Origin: Peribacillus sp. ACCC06369
GTDB lineage: Bacteria; Bacillota; Bacilli; Bacillales; DSM-1321
Reading direction: 5' to 3'
Assembly (NCBI RefSeq): GCF_030348945.1
Contig: NZ_JAUCEN010000002.1
Coordinates: forward strand, 3,348,001 to 3,412,000
DNA length: 64,000 nucleotides
Numbering within the stretch: the first letter of the stretch is position 1; every line of letters starts with the position of its first letter. This document shows positions 29,940-37,815 of the stretch, one piece after another. The translations under genes and the position numbers were made by a program. The notes below the pieces were generated by a model, which did no database searches, was not told where the DNA came from, and saw only the letters and a list, made by a program, of their open reading frames with translations.

Positions 29940-30905
29940 TCAGTACTTAAAGAAAGTTTCATCTATAGAGTTTTCGCTTGCCAGCACGACAGCTAACTTA
30001 ATTCTAGCCTTCTTGCAGTCATAATCAGCACCTAATATCACGCCACGTTGTTTTAAATCAAATGCGCTGCCTTCATAATCATAAGCTGGGTAAACTTTTC
30101 CTTCTTCTGCACTAGTAGCCATGATGATCGTTACTCCATTATCGATTGCATTTTGTATGGAAGTTACCATTTGTGGAGTAACCTGTCCCCTTCCTACACC
30201 TTCGAGCACGATGCCTTTCGCACCGTTGGCAACCGCAGCATCAATAAAGATGCCATCAGCGCCTGTGTGGCACTTGATGATATCCACTCTTGGGATGCGA
30301 TTCCGAATATCATAACACTCCCTATGTAAAGGTTTTTGATAGATGCTGACGACATCATTATCAATTATCCCCAAATATCCATAACCAAAAGATTCGAATC
30401 CCTGCAAATTGGAAGCATGCACTTTTTTAACATACTTTGCTGAATAGATTCGCTCATTAAAAACGACAACTACGCCAACATCCCTAATTAGATCACTTGC
30501 AGCGCATAATATCGAATTCCTTAGATTGGAATATACATCGGTTCCCACCTCTTGAGGTGACCGTTGGGATCCGGTTAATACGATTGGACGTGGATCCTTA
30601 CTCGTGACATCAAGGAAATAAGCCGTTTCCTCCAGTGTATCCGTACCGTGGGTCACGACAATTCCCGTAACTTCCGGATCCTCCAATTCCTTTTGGATGG
30701 CCAATTTAAGCTGTTGCATTTTCTCAAAGGACATGGACATGCTTGAAATCTGAAAAAGATTAACCACTTTAACCCCGATACCATTTGGCAATTCGCAAAG
30801 TGATGCCAACTCATGGCCAGTCAATGCACCAGAGGCCAACATACCATTCGCGGTTTCTTTACTGGCGATAGTCCCACCTGTGGTAATTAATGATATTTTT
30901 CCCAT
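29940..30905 (-). CDS. ansA: L-asparaginase, cytoplasmic type
   Basis: 321-aa asparaginase hydrolysing L-asparagine to aspartate and ammonia. The first catalytic Thr is in TTGGTIASKE near residue 10, the second in VVTHGTDTLEETAYF; GSQRSP and the C-terminal GVGRGQV are also typical. No signal peptide is visible, so it is probably intracellular. A TTG 6 nt upstream could also start the frame. It lies between prsW and ypdA, with gudB beyond; the neighbourhood is rich in amino-acid nitrogen metabolism. The symbol is by function, not by proven orthology. Confidence 0.9.
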   Translation of the reverse strand: MGKISLITTGGTIASKETANGMLASGALTGHELASLCELPNGIGVKVVNLFQISSMSMSFEKMQQLKLAIQKELEDPEVTGIVVTHGTDTLEETAYFLDVTSKDPRPIVLTGSQRSPQEVGTDVYSNLRNSILCAASDLIRDVGVVVVFNERIYSAKYVKKVHASNLQGFESFGYGYLGIIDNDVVSIYQKPLHRECYDIRNRIPRVDIIKCHTGADGIFIDAAVANGAKGIVLEGVGRGQVTPQMVTSIQNAIDNGVTIIMATSAEEGKVYPAYDYEGSAFDLKQRGVILGADYDCKKARIKLAVVLASENSIDETFFKY

Positions 30906-30931
30906 ATTCAACCATCTCCATTTCGTTTAAT

Positions 30932-31900
30932 TCACTTTTCTTTAACAGCCAAATGATAGGCAATCAAACCACCATGGAACCTGCCATTTTCGATGAAGAT
31001 TTCATTCGCATTATTTCCGGCTGCCAGAACTCCTGCAATATAAAGACCTTTAACATTCGTCTCCATCGTTTCCTCGTTATATGAAGGCCTTCCAGTTTCC
31101 TTATCAATATTTATGCCCATTGAAGCCAAAAAGGAATGGTCAGGATGGTAACCAGTCATGGCAAACACAAAATCATTTTTAATAACTTTTTCCTCTTCAC
31201 CTACATGATATATGACACTATCTTCAGTTATCTTGTCCAAATTCGCATTAAACTCCATCATAATCGTTCCATTGCGGACTAATGATTCAAATTCCGGGAG
31301 AATCCATGGTTTGATACTTGAAGAGTACTCCGATCCTCTATAAAGGACTGTAACCCTTGCACCAGATTTGACCAATTCCAGAGCCGCATCCACACTTGAG
31401 TTTTTACCACCGATGACGGCAACATCACAATTAAAGTAGGGGTGGCCCTCCTTGAAGTAATGAAACACTTTAGGAAGCTGTTCGCCCGGAATGCACATAT
31501 AGTTTGGATGATCATAGTATCCGGTCGATACGATCACATGTAGAGCTGTATAGTCACCTTTTGATGTCTTGACTAAAAATTTCCCATCTTCACGTTTTTC
31601 CACTTTTTCCACTTTTTCGAATTTATTGATTCGCAATTCTTTCCTTTTGACTACTTCCCTATAATAGGCTAGCGCTTGATTACGGACCGGCTTACGATTT
31701 TCGATAATAAATGCGGTATCACCAATCTCCAGTTTTTCGCTTGAACTGAAAAATGTTTGGTGTGTTGGATAACGGTAAATGGAATCCACCACATTACCTT
31801 TTTCAATGATCAGGGACTGAATTCCCACTTCTTTAAGAGCGATCGCAGCAGCCAATCCACAAGGGCCCCCACCTATGATAATGACTTCTTCAACATTCAT
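30932..31900 (-). CDS. ypdA: Bacillithiol disulfide reductase YpdA (Bdr)
   Basis: 322-aa flavoprotein of the thioredoxin reductase-like class, which reduces bacillithiol disulfide with NADPH in Firmicutes. The FAD site IIGGGPCGLAAAIAL (residues 8-22, including the conserved Cys14 used in catalysis in family studies) and the NADPH site VIGGKNSSVDAALEL are visible. There is no CxxC. It lies next to gudB and the asparaginase gene, as in many Bacillus species. Confidence 0.93.
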   Translation of the reverse strand: MNVEEVIIIGGGPCGLAAAIALKEVGIQSLIIEKGNVVDSIYRYPTHQTFFSSSEKLEIGDTAFIIENRKPVRNQALAYYREVVKRKELRINKFEKVEKVEKREDGKFLVKTSKGDYTALHVIVSTGYYDHPNYMCIPGEQLPKVFHYFKEGHPYFNCDVAVIGGKNSSVDAALELVKSGARVTVLYRGSEYSSSIKPWILPEFESLVRNGTIMMEFNANLDKITEDSVIYHVGEEEKVIKNDFVFAMTGYHPDHSFLASMGINIDKETGRPSYNEETMETNVKGLYIAGVLAAGNNANEIFIENGRFHGGLIAYHLAVKEK

Positions 31901-31949
31901 CTATACTCCACTGCCTTTCCATGCACTATGTAATTCGTTCGTCTAAAAA

Positions 31950-31984
31950 TAAAAACTCCTATCAATACATGATAGGAGTTTTTA
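31950..31984 (-). terminator. Terminator after gudB
   Basis: AAAAACTCCTATCA and its complement TGATAGGAGTTTTT with a 5-nt loop, between gudB and ypdA. Confidence 0.85.
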
Positions 31985-32051
31985 CAAATCATTTCAATGA
32001 TAAAGCAATCAACATGATTTTCACTATAATCAATACAAGAATTTGAATCTT

Positions 32052-33329
32052 TTAGATCCAACCACGGAAGCGTGAAGCTTCAGCCATTTTCCTTACGCCA
32101 ATCATATAAGCCGCAAGTCGCATATCAACACGTCTGGATTGTGCAAGTTCATAAATATTATTAAAAGATTTCACAAGGATTTTTTCCAGCTTTTCATCCA
32201 CTTCTTCTTCAGACCAATAATATCCTTGATTATTTTGTACCCACTCGAAGTAAGAAACCGTTACTCCACCAGCAGAAGCGAGGACATCTGGAACAAGAAG
32301 GATTCCACGATCCGTTAGGATTTGTGTCGCTTCAATTGTTGTAGGTCCGTTTGCCGCCTCGACAACGATCGCTGCTTTAATATCAGCAGCATTTTCTTCA
32401 GTGATCTGGTTTTCAATTGCAGCCGGAACTAAAATATCACAATCCAATTCAAGCAATTCTTTATTTGAAATTGTGCTTTTAAACAATTTCGTTACGGTTC
32501 CGAAACTATCTCTCCTATCGAGAAGATAATCGATATCCAGTCCTTCAGGATCATGTAGAGCACCATAGGCATCTGAAATACCAATAACTTTAGCACCTGC
32601 GTCATGCATGAATTTAGCTAAGAAACTACCTGCGTTACCAAAACCTTGAATGACGACCCGTGCCCCTTTAATATCAATGCCCCGTTTCTTGGCAGCTTCA
32701 TTGATACAAATCGTTACACCCTTGGCAGTTGCTGATTCACGGCCATGAGAACCACCAAGTACAAGCGGTTTACCCGTAATGAATCCTGGTGAGTTGAATT
32801 CATCCATACGGCTGTATTCATCCATCATCCAAGCCATGATCTGAGAATTTGTAAATACATCAGGTGCCGGGATATCTTTAGTCGGCCCCACGATTTGGCT
32901 AATTGCGCGAACATAGCCCCGGCTTAGCCTTTCCAACTCACGGAAGGACATATTACGAGGATCACAAACGATACCGCCTTTACCCCCGCCATATGGTAAA
33001 TCAACGATGCCGCATTTTAAACTCATCCAAATGGATAATGCTTTCACTTCACGTTCCGTTACATTAGGGTGAAAACGGATACCACCTTTTGTAGGCCCAA
33101 CAGCATCATTATGCTGTGCACGGTAACCCGTGAAAATTTTCACTGACCCATCATCCATGCGGATTGGCATCTTCACCGTTAATAAACGCAATGGTTCCTT
33201 CAAAAGCTCATAAACTTCTTCCGGGTAACCCAGCTTATCCAAAGCTTTATGTATTACAGTTTGGGTAGACCTCAGTACGTCGTGTTTTTCTTCTTCATTT
33301 ACATGGCTATTACCTTTTGCCGATTCCAT
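32052..33329 (-). CDS. gudB: NAD-specific glutamate dehydrogenase
   Basis: 425-aa catabolic glutamate dehydrogenase. RAQHNDAVGPTKGGIRFHP and LPYGGGKGGI (catalytic Lys) and the Rossmann motif VIQGFGNAGS are diagnostic. The laboratory B. subtilis 168 gene is inactivated by a 9-bp duplication giving an extra VKA; here the corresponding stretch reads REVKALSIWMSLK with only one copy, so the enzyme should be active. Its own promoter is listed at 33400-33427. It supplies 2-oxoglutarate and ammonia from glutamate. Confidence 0.95.
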   Translation of the reverse strand: MESAKGNSHVNEEEKHDVLRSTQTVIHKALDKLGYPEEVYELLKEPLRLLTVKMPIRMDDGSVKIFTGYRAQHNDAVGPTKGGIRFHPNVTEREVKALSIWMSLKCGIVDLPYGGGKGGIVCDPRNMSFRELERLSRGYVRAISQIVGPTKDIPAPDVFTNSQIMAWMMDEYSRMDEFNSPGFITGKPLVLGGSHGRESATAKGVTICINEAAKKRGIDIKGARVVIQGFGNAGSFLAKFMHDAGAKVIGISDAYGALHDPEGLDIDYLLDRRDSFGTVTKLFKSTISNKELLELDCDILVPAAIENQITEENAADIKAAIVVEAANGPTTIEATQILTDRGILLVPDVLASAGGVTVSYFEWVQNNQGYYWSEEEVDEKLEKILVKSFNNIYELAQSRRVDMRLAAYMIGVRKMAEASRFRGWI

Positions 33330-33399
33330 TAAAAGTACCTCCTAGAAAATCTCATCCATATATAAAATTATAATGTACAAATAGTCCTCTTCATGTGCT

Positions 33400-33427
33400 A
33401 GTATACACCTTCGATATATTTATGCAA
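33400..33427 (-). promoter_or_regulatory. sigma-A promoter of gudB
   Basis: Minus strand TTGCAT, 16 nt, TATACT with TG close to the -10. It is about 70 nt before the gudB start codon; the start has a TAGGAGGTAC ribosome site. Confidence 0.6.
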
Positions 33428-33468
33428 GAGTAAAAATGGGAATTTAAAAGTTGGAAATATTCTAAAAA

Positions 33469-33482
33469 TGAAAACGTTATCA
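33469..33482 (+). promoter_or_regulatory. Catabolite-responsive element (cre) upstream of gudB
   Basis: TGAAAACGTTATCA matches the CcpA consensus TGWAARCGYTWNCW at all 14 positions. It lies about 45-55 bp upstream of the gudB -35, a position more often linked with activation than repression by CcpA. Confidence 0.6.
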
Positions 33483-33529
33483 TATCAACTGTTTTCTTAC
33501 TATTTTACCTTACATCTTCTCCGGCCAAA

Positions 33530-33591
33530 AAGGTGAGACAGATAAGGCAAACCGCATTGTTTTTCCATTATGTGGTTGCCTTGTCTCATTC
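33530..33591. repeat. Long imperfect inverted repeat after mecB
   Basis: GAGACA...AAGGCAA.CCGCAT pairs with ATGTGG.TTGCCTT.TGTCTC across a 9-nt loop. It starts 10 nt after the mecB stop codon. There is no clear T-run, so it is either a weak terminator or an RNA-stabilising hairpin. Confidence 0.55.
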
Positions 33592-33600
33592 GTATTGCAG

Positions 33601-34176
33601 CTAACTGAAGTGTGTGATCAAAACATGTATCGCTTCATTCTGGATTATGCATGTTCCATATTCATTGATGCGGCAAAGTGTCAATGTTGATGCATGGCCA
33701 TACTCAGCCGCTAAAGAGATGACCGTGTCATAGGTCGTGTCTTTAACATTTTCGATAAGTAAATAGTATCTTCCCTCATAATGATAAAGAGTACTTTTAA
33801 GCGAACCTTGCAAAGACAATCGATGAGATAATTGGACGATATCTTCAAAATCATTGAAAACATACAGAATATGGGGGAAGTCATCAATTTTCACCTGCAA
33901 ATCCAAGAATTCCTCTTCGTCTGTCAATAGTTCCTCTTCGTCCTTTGTTACGATGATTATCAATCCCTGTGCAGGCAGGGAAAAAATTTCGATTGCAATG
34001 GAACCACTCATTTTAAAGCTGAGTTCTTCGCACGCTTCTTCAACCATATCCTGGAATAACTTGTGGACCTTAAAGGAATTCCCTAAAATATCTTCTTTTG
34101 TAATACCTCTATCAATCAAATCATCAAGGGTCAAAAAAATCTTGATTTTATTATTAGTTAATCGCTCCAGCTTCAT
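33601..34176 (-). CDS. mecB: Adaptor protein MecB (YpbH)
   Basis: 191-aa MecA/YpbH family adaptor that delivers substrates to the ClpC-ClpP protease. The N-terminal substrate-binding part starts MKLERLTNNKIKIFLTLDDL, and the C-terminal ClpC-binding domain follows an acidic linker (DEEELLTDEEEFLD). The frame reaches 34206, but the ATG at 34176 has a GGGGG ribosome site. Position next to gudB equals that of B. subtilis ypbH (mecB), which distinguishes it from mecA. Confidence 0.9.
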   Translation of the reverse strand: MKLERLTNNKIKIFLTLDDLIDRGITKEDILGNSFKVHKLFQDMVEEACEELSFKMSGSIAIEIFSLPAQGLIIIVTKDEEELLTDEEEFLDLQVKIDDFPHILYVFNDFEDIVQLSHRLSLQGSLKSTLYHYEGRYYLLIENVKDTTYDTVISLAAEYGHASTLTLCRINEYGTCIIQNEAIHVLITHFS

Positions 34177-34264
34177 AAAAAAATGCCCCCTGGTTACCAT
34201 CTTCATACATCATATGAAGCCTTGGTCGCAGGGTGCATATCCATTATTTCTCCACAGCCGATCG

Positions 34265-35158
34265 CTAACCTTTCAGCCATTCTTCCCATTTCGATTGCGT
34301 GTCCCCCATCAAAACTCCGCTGAAGGCAGTACGGTTCTCTTCGGATATTAGGCTCAGCGCCGCACCTCCAAGACCCACCTTCAAATCCGGGAAATCCTTC
34401 ATTAACTCCTCAACCAGCCTAAATGTTCTATCGAGATTCTCTTTTAGTGAACATGACATGAATAAGTAAGAGGGTCTAATGATGTTTAAAACGGTAAAAA
34501 GATCCTTATCCGCGATGGATTCTCCCAAATAAATGGTTTCATATCCTTTCCGCTTCAAAAAAATGGTAAAGACCAACAGTCCGAATTCATGTTTTTCACC
34601 AGGGGCGCAAACGGTAAGGGCTTTCGGAAGAAAACCGTTAGTCGGAATCGTATGCATGACTGAGCTGATCCTGGATTTTAAGATGTTCGAAGCAAAGTGT
34701 TCATGAGCGGAAGTAATTTCCCCCTTTTCCCACTTATCCCCTATCTGAACCAATATTGAACCGAGTAGATCAACTATGGTATGTTCGATTGTATACATAC
34801 TGAATGCTTGGCTTATCAGCATATGGGCTTTATTTTCATTGAAATTTAATAGAGCTTCAATTAATTCATCCGATAACTTAGTCGTTTGTTCATCCTTACG
34901 GTTCGTTTCAGGAACTCCAGTCGCCAGATAGCCTGTACTTTCAAGTAGCGAAACGGCTTGGCTTATCGTAAAACCTTGCTCTGTTTTATTGATGAGCCAT
35001 TTAAGGATTTGCAGATGTTTTTCTGTATACAGCCGGTGCCCTGATTCATTCCTGACAGGTTCGATAAATTTATAGCGCCTTTCCCACGCCCTTAGGGTTC
35101 CTGGCTGAATGTCTAGCAGTTTTGAAACTGCCTTTATATTATATTTACCTTCTTGCAT
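34265..35158 (-). CDS. MerR-type regulator with B12-binding domain (CarH/LitR-like photoreceptor)
   Basis: 297-aa protein. An N-terminal MerR winged helix (YNIKAVSKLLDIQPGTLRAWERRYKF, residues 6-31) is followed by a four-helix B12-cap domain and a cobalamin-binding domain. Residues that define light sensing in CarH are in place: Trp143, Glu153-His154 (WEKGEITSAHEH) and the lower axial His190 in EKHEFG (DxHxxG-type motif). In CarH, adenosylcobalamin assembles a DNA-binding tetramer in the dark and green or blue light breaks it. It has no B. subtilis counterpart and sits between ypbG and mecB with its own promoter. Target genes are unknown. Confidence 0.88.
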   Translation of the reverse strand: MQEGKYNIKAVSKLLDIQPGTLRAWERRYKFIEPVRNESGHRLYTEKHLQILKWLINKTEQGFTISQAVSLLESTGYLATGVPETNRKDEQTTKLSDELIEALLNFNENKAHMLISQAFSMYTIEHTIVDLLGSILVQIGDKWEKGEITSAHEHFASNILKSRISSVMHTIPTNGFLPKALTVCAPGEKHEFGLLVFTIFLKRKGYETIYLGESIADKDLFTVLNIIRPSYLFMSCSLKENLDRTFRLVEELMKDFPDLKVGLGGAALSLISEENRTAFSGVLMGDTQSKWEEWLKG

Positions 35159-35200
35159 GGTTTTACAAGGCCTCCAATAACTGTACGATCAATTGTTGAA

Positions 35201-35229
35201 ATTATAGTGGATTTTTTTAAGTCTGTAAA
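35201..35229 (-). promoter_or_regulatory. sigma-A promoter of the CarH/LitR-like gene
   Basis: Minus strand TTTACA, 17 nt, TATAAT: near-consensus, about 45 nt before the start codon. A MerR-type autoregulator would be expected to bind around here, but I see no clear operator repeat. Confidence 0.7.
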
Positions 35230-35256
35230 ATCTCGATAGGCTCGATTAAAAGCAGC

Positions 35257-36105
35257 TTAATAGGTCTGCTCCACCGCTTCGCCTATTTTAGTGCATGCCC
35301 CCCTTTTCAGGGTGAATAAGTGCGTTTCCGGCTTTGCTTCAAGCCTTAAAGGCACTGTACTTGTCCCATAGCCATTACTCGTCATATACAAACAGTCACC
35401 CTCTTTTTTTATGCTGCCGATCTGATAGGGACCGAATCCGAATATGCGAATCTGCCCTCCATGGGTGTGACCTGACAGAACGAGACTTATATGGTGTTCC
35501 GGAGTCAATTGTTTCTTAACCAATGGGTTATGACTCACCAAAATCCGAAAAGCTTCATTCCCGCAATCCGACAACGCAAGATCGAGCCTATCTCGTTCTT
35601 CCGTTATATCATCAATGCCCAGAAGAGCGATTTTGCTGCCATTTTGAGACTCAAAAGAAACAGCTGTATTATCAAGGATTTTCACTCCATGTTTCAAAAG
35701 GGTTGCATCAAGCTCATGGAAATCCCCTTCATAATCATTATTTCCCCAAACAAAATAAAGGGGGCCAAGTTCTTTTAATTTCAATATATTTTTTTCCACA
35801 CGTTCCAAGGGAACCCCGTTTTCCCTTATGTCCCCGCCGATGATCACCAGATCAGCCTTATCACGTGCTCCCTCAATTAATCTATCCGATATGATCCGTC
35901 GATGAAGATCTGATATGAAAAAAATCCGAACATCGCCAAACCCTTCAGGAAAGTCATTGAAAAATAAGTCTTGAAAAATCAACCTATCTTGCTTGGCCAT
36001 ACGCCACATGTAAATAATCGTGGCAAATACCAGCAGAATGATGACTAAAAATAATCCAGATACCAATAACATCTTTCGTAAACCTTCTTTCCATCCTAAT
36101 CCCAA
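35257..36105 (-). CDS. ypbG: Metallophosphoesterase YpbG
   Basis: 282-aa protein with an N-terminal membrane anchor (LVSGLFLVIILLVFATIIY) and a calcineurin-like phosphoesterase domain. Metal ligands lie in FFISDLHRR, IIGGDIRE, VWGNNDYE, LVSHNP and LSGHTHGGQ, all five blocks of the family. It resembles the YkuE/YpbG class; substrate unknown. A TTG start at 36105 with GAAGG 6 nt before it is annotated; an ATG at 36072 is the alternative. It is transcribed before the B12 regulator gene but not closely coupled to it (98 nt). Confidence 0.87.
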   Translation of the reverse strand: MGLGWKEGLRKMLLVSGLFLVIILLVFATIIYMWRMAKQDRLIFQDLFFNDFPEGFGDVRIFFISDLHRRIISDRLIEGARDKADLVIIGGDIRENGVPLERVEKNILKLKELGPLYFVWGNNDYEGDFHELDATLLKHGVKILDNTAVSFESQNGSKIALLGIDDITEERDRLDLALSDCGNEAFRILVSHNPLVKKQLTPEHHISLVLSGHTHGGQIRIFGFGPYQIGSIKKEGDCLYMTSNGYGTSTVPLRLEAKPETHLFTLKRGACTKIGEAVEQTY

Positions 36106-36169
36106 GAGTTACCTTCATATAACCATAAAACCATATTACTCGCAATTAAATATGATTTAACGCGATCAT

Positions 36170-36628
36170 TCATTTATTTTCATGATATAAGTTAATATCA
36201 TAATTCTTCTTCATCATTTCAAAAACCTTATGGCGACTTTTCCATTCTTCCTCTTTTTCCCATAACTGCTTACTTTTATTAATAATTTCACAGCGAAGCA
36301 ACTGAAACTCCTTTTCTGCTTTATCGAGCTTTTTTTTAATTAATATCATATATCCATATAGCCCTATGGCTGCCGCCAAAAAAAGGAAATGGCTAAAATG
36401 GTCGACGAAAACACTAAACATACTGAAAAAGGAATAAGAATAAGGTACAACGATATATAAATAAAGATAAACCAAAAAAAGGGTAGCAACAATCATGGTT
36501 GCCCATAAGCTTTGAAGGTGTTTCCTTTTAAGAGCCTCGAACTTTTTTTTTCGATCCACGACATTCTGCAGCATTTGTTTAGTTGCTTGATCCGTTTTTT
36601 CATCCAATAAAATGATTGTAGATTCCAT
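36170..36628 (-). CDS. ypbF: YpbF-like membrane protein (DUF2663)
   Basis: 152-aa protein with two central membrane segments (about residues 42-62 and 76-96) and charged, helical N- and C-terminal ends, the latter probably a coiled coil (KKLDKAEKEFQLLRCEI). Position between ypbG and ypbE equals that of B. subtilis ypbF. No function is known. Confidence 0.82.
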   Translation of the reverse strand: MESTIILLDEKTDQATKQMLQNVVDRKKKFEALKRKHLQSLWATMIVATLFLVYLYLYIVVPYSYSFFSMFSVFVDHFSHFLFLAAAIGLYGYMILIKKKLDKAEKEFQLLRCEIINKSKQLWEKEEEWKSRHKVFEMMKKNYDINLYHENK

Positions 36629-36730
36629 CGCATTTCCTCCTCTACTCTTTCAAATCATGATATGAAAGAGTAGTGGAAAAAATGATAAAGTACTTGTCAT
36701 GTTTGGCTTCATACTGAACCAAGTTGAACA

Positions 36731-36763
36731 ATATTAAAAATACCCTGCCTATAAAGACAGGGT
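36731..36763 (-). terminator. Terminator of ypbE, next to IS remnant
   Basis: ACCCTGTC-TTTATA-GGCAGGGT followed by ATTTTTAA on the minus strand. The tip of the IS remnant (TCAGACTG...) starts at the edge of this hairpin. Confidence 0.7.
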
Positions 36764-37036
36764 CAGACTGGAGACAAACTCGATAATAATTGAGTTTGTC
36801 TCCAGTTTTTTTAGGTTTTTAAAATTTGAATATTGATTTCCACTTCGGGCACTCGCTTTCCGCGGGCGGTCCGGGAGCCTCCTCGGCGCCATTGCGTCTG
36901 CGGAGGCTCCCTTGGACGCGCTTTTCTCGCAGGAGTCTCGTACCTTCCGTTCCAATCAACTTTGTTTTAACATTAAGGTTGAACTCCTTTTGCCTAAAGT
37001 CTTTTTTGTTTTGGACTAGAAGGATTTAAACTTGAT
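36763..37036 (+). mobile_element. IS1182-type end remnant (copy 2 of the GC-rich block)
   Basis: About 274 nt that align, in reverse orientation, with the non-coding end of the IS at 12012-12276. Shared features in order: terminal TCAGACTG, the GAGACAAACTC hairpin, an AT-rich spacer, the GC-rich block, then GGCAAAAG and a CTTCTA...TCAAGTTT end where the transposase ribosome site would be. After it only CTTGATGTTTTCT resembles the start of a transposase gene; the rest of the element and the other inverted repeat are missing. Substitutions are numerous but several preserve pairing. It is an old solo end or a non-autonomous derivative lying between ypbE and its terminator. Confidence 0.8.
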
Positions 37037-37056
37037 GTTTTCTAAAGGTGCCATCA

Positions 37057-37815
37057 TTATTTCTTGATCGGAATTTTCAAAACCTGACCCCTGGAAATTT
37101 CATTGCCATTCAGACCATTCCACTCTCTGATCAGAGCAATGCCTTCCTGTGATTTGTAGTAATTCATGGAAATGCGGAATAATGTTTCCTCACCTTGAAC
37201 AGTATGTAAGACAACCTTGTATTCCTCTTTATCCGATTTCGCCGCTTGAACTCTTTCGGCTGCCCTTTTCTTTTCTGCCGCTTCAGCCTTTGCTTTTTCG
37301 TCAGCTATTTGCTGTGCTTTGGCTTTTTCTTCGGCTTCTTGCTGTGCTTTAGCTTTTTCTTCGGCCTCTTGCTGTGCTTTAGCTTTTTCTTCGGCCTCTT
37401 GCTGTGCTTTAGCTTTTTGTTCGGCTTTTCTCTTTTCTTCTTCCTCTGCTTTAGCCTCAGCTACTTCTTTTTCTTTCTTTTCCTTTAAATCCTCTGCCGT
37501 TGCTGTAGTAGGGATCGCTTCTTTATCTTCCTTATTTTCTTCAAAGACGACTGGGTCACTTTTTGGATCATGTACAGGGAAAGGTTTTTCCTGAAAATAT
37601 GTATAAAGGCTGTAAAATCCAATTGGAAGCAAAATAAAAAACAATGCTAATAATTGTATCATTGGAAACTTAATCTTCACTTTACTTTTTTTCTTTTTAT
37701 TCTGGTGAACTTTGCTGCGCTTGGGCAATGATGACTTAGCCTTATGACGTTCAATTCGCGAACGAAGTTCACCAGCCTGATCGTTTTCCTTTTCACTCTT
37801 CTGCACTCGACTCAT
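37057..37815 (-). CDS. ypbE: YpbE-like LysM-domain membrane protein
   Basis: 252-aa protein: a basic cytoplasmic N-terminus (about 1-50), one membrane segment (IQLLALFFILLPIGFYSLY), a long Lys/Glu/Ala/Gln-rich stalk containing at least three 11-residue repeats of the type AEEKAKAQQE, and a C-terminal LysM domain (VQGEETLFRISMNYYKSQEG ... GQVLKIP) that binds peptidoglycan. The stalk should form a helix spanning the wall. The start at 37815 has AAGGGGGTGACTTTA upstream and overlaps the end of ypbD. Function unknown. Confidence 0.88.
   Translation of the reverse strand: MSRVQKSEKENDQAGELRSRIERHKAKSSLPKRSKVHQNKKKKSKVKIKFPMIQLLALFFILLPIGFYSLYTYFQEKPFPVHDPKSDPVVFEENKEDKEAIPTTATAEDLKEKKEKEVAEAKAEEEEKRKAEQKAKAQQEAEEKAKAQQEAEEKAKAQQEAEEKAKAQQIADEKAKAEAAEKKRAAERVQAAKSDKEEYKVVLHTVQGEETLFRISMNYYKSQEGIALIREWNGLNGNEISRGQVLKIPIKK
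37309..37424 (-). repeat. 33-bp tandem repeats inside ypbE
   Basis: At least three consecutive near-identical 33-bp units encode 11-residue stalk repeats. Nucleotide identity is very high, so the copy number is probably variable between strains. Confidence 0.85.

Noticed and set aside
32970..33100. Inactivating 9-bp duplication in gudB as in B. subtilis 168
   Set aside because: The critical stretch contains a single VKA; the gene appears functional.
37309..37424. Regular 33-bp repeats that could suggest a CRISPR array
   Set aside because: The units are contiguous, without spacers, in frame and code for 11-residue protein repeats in ypbE.
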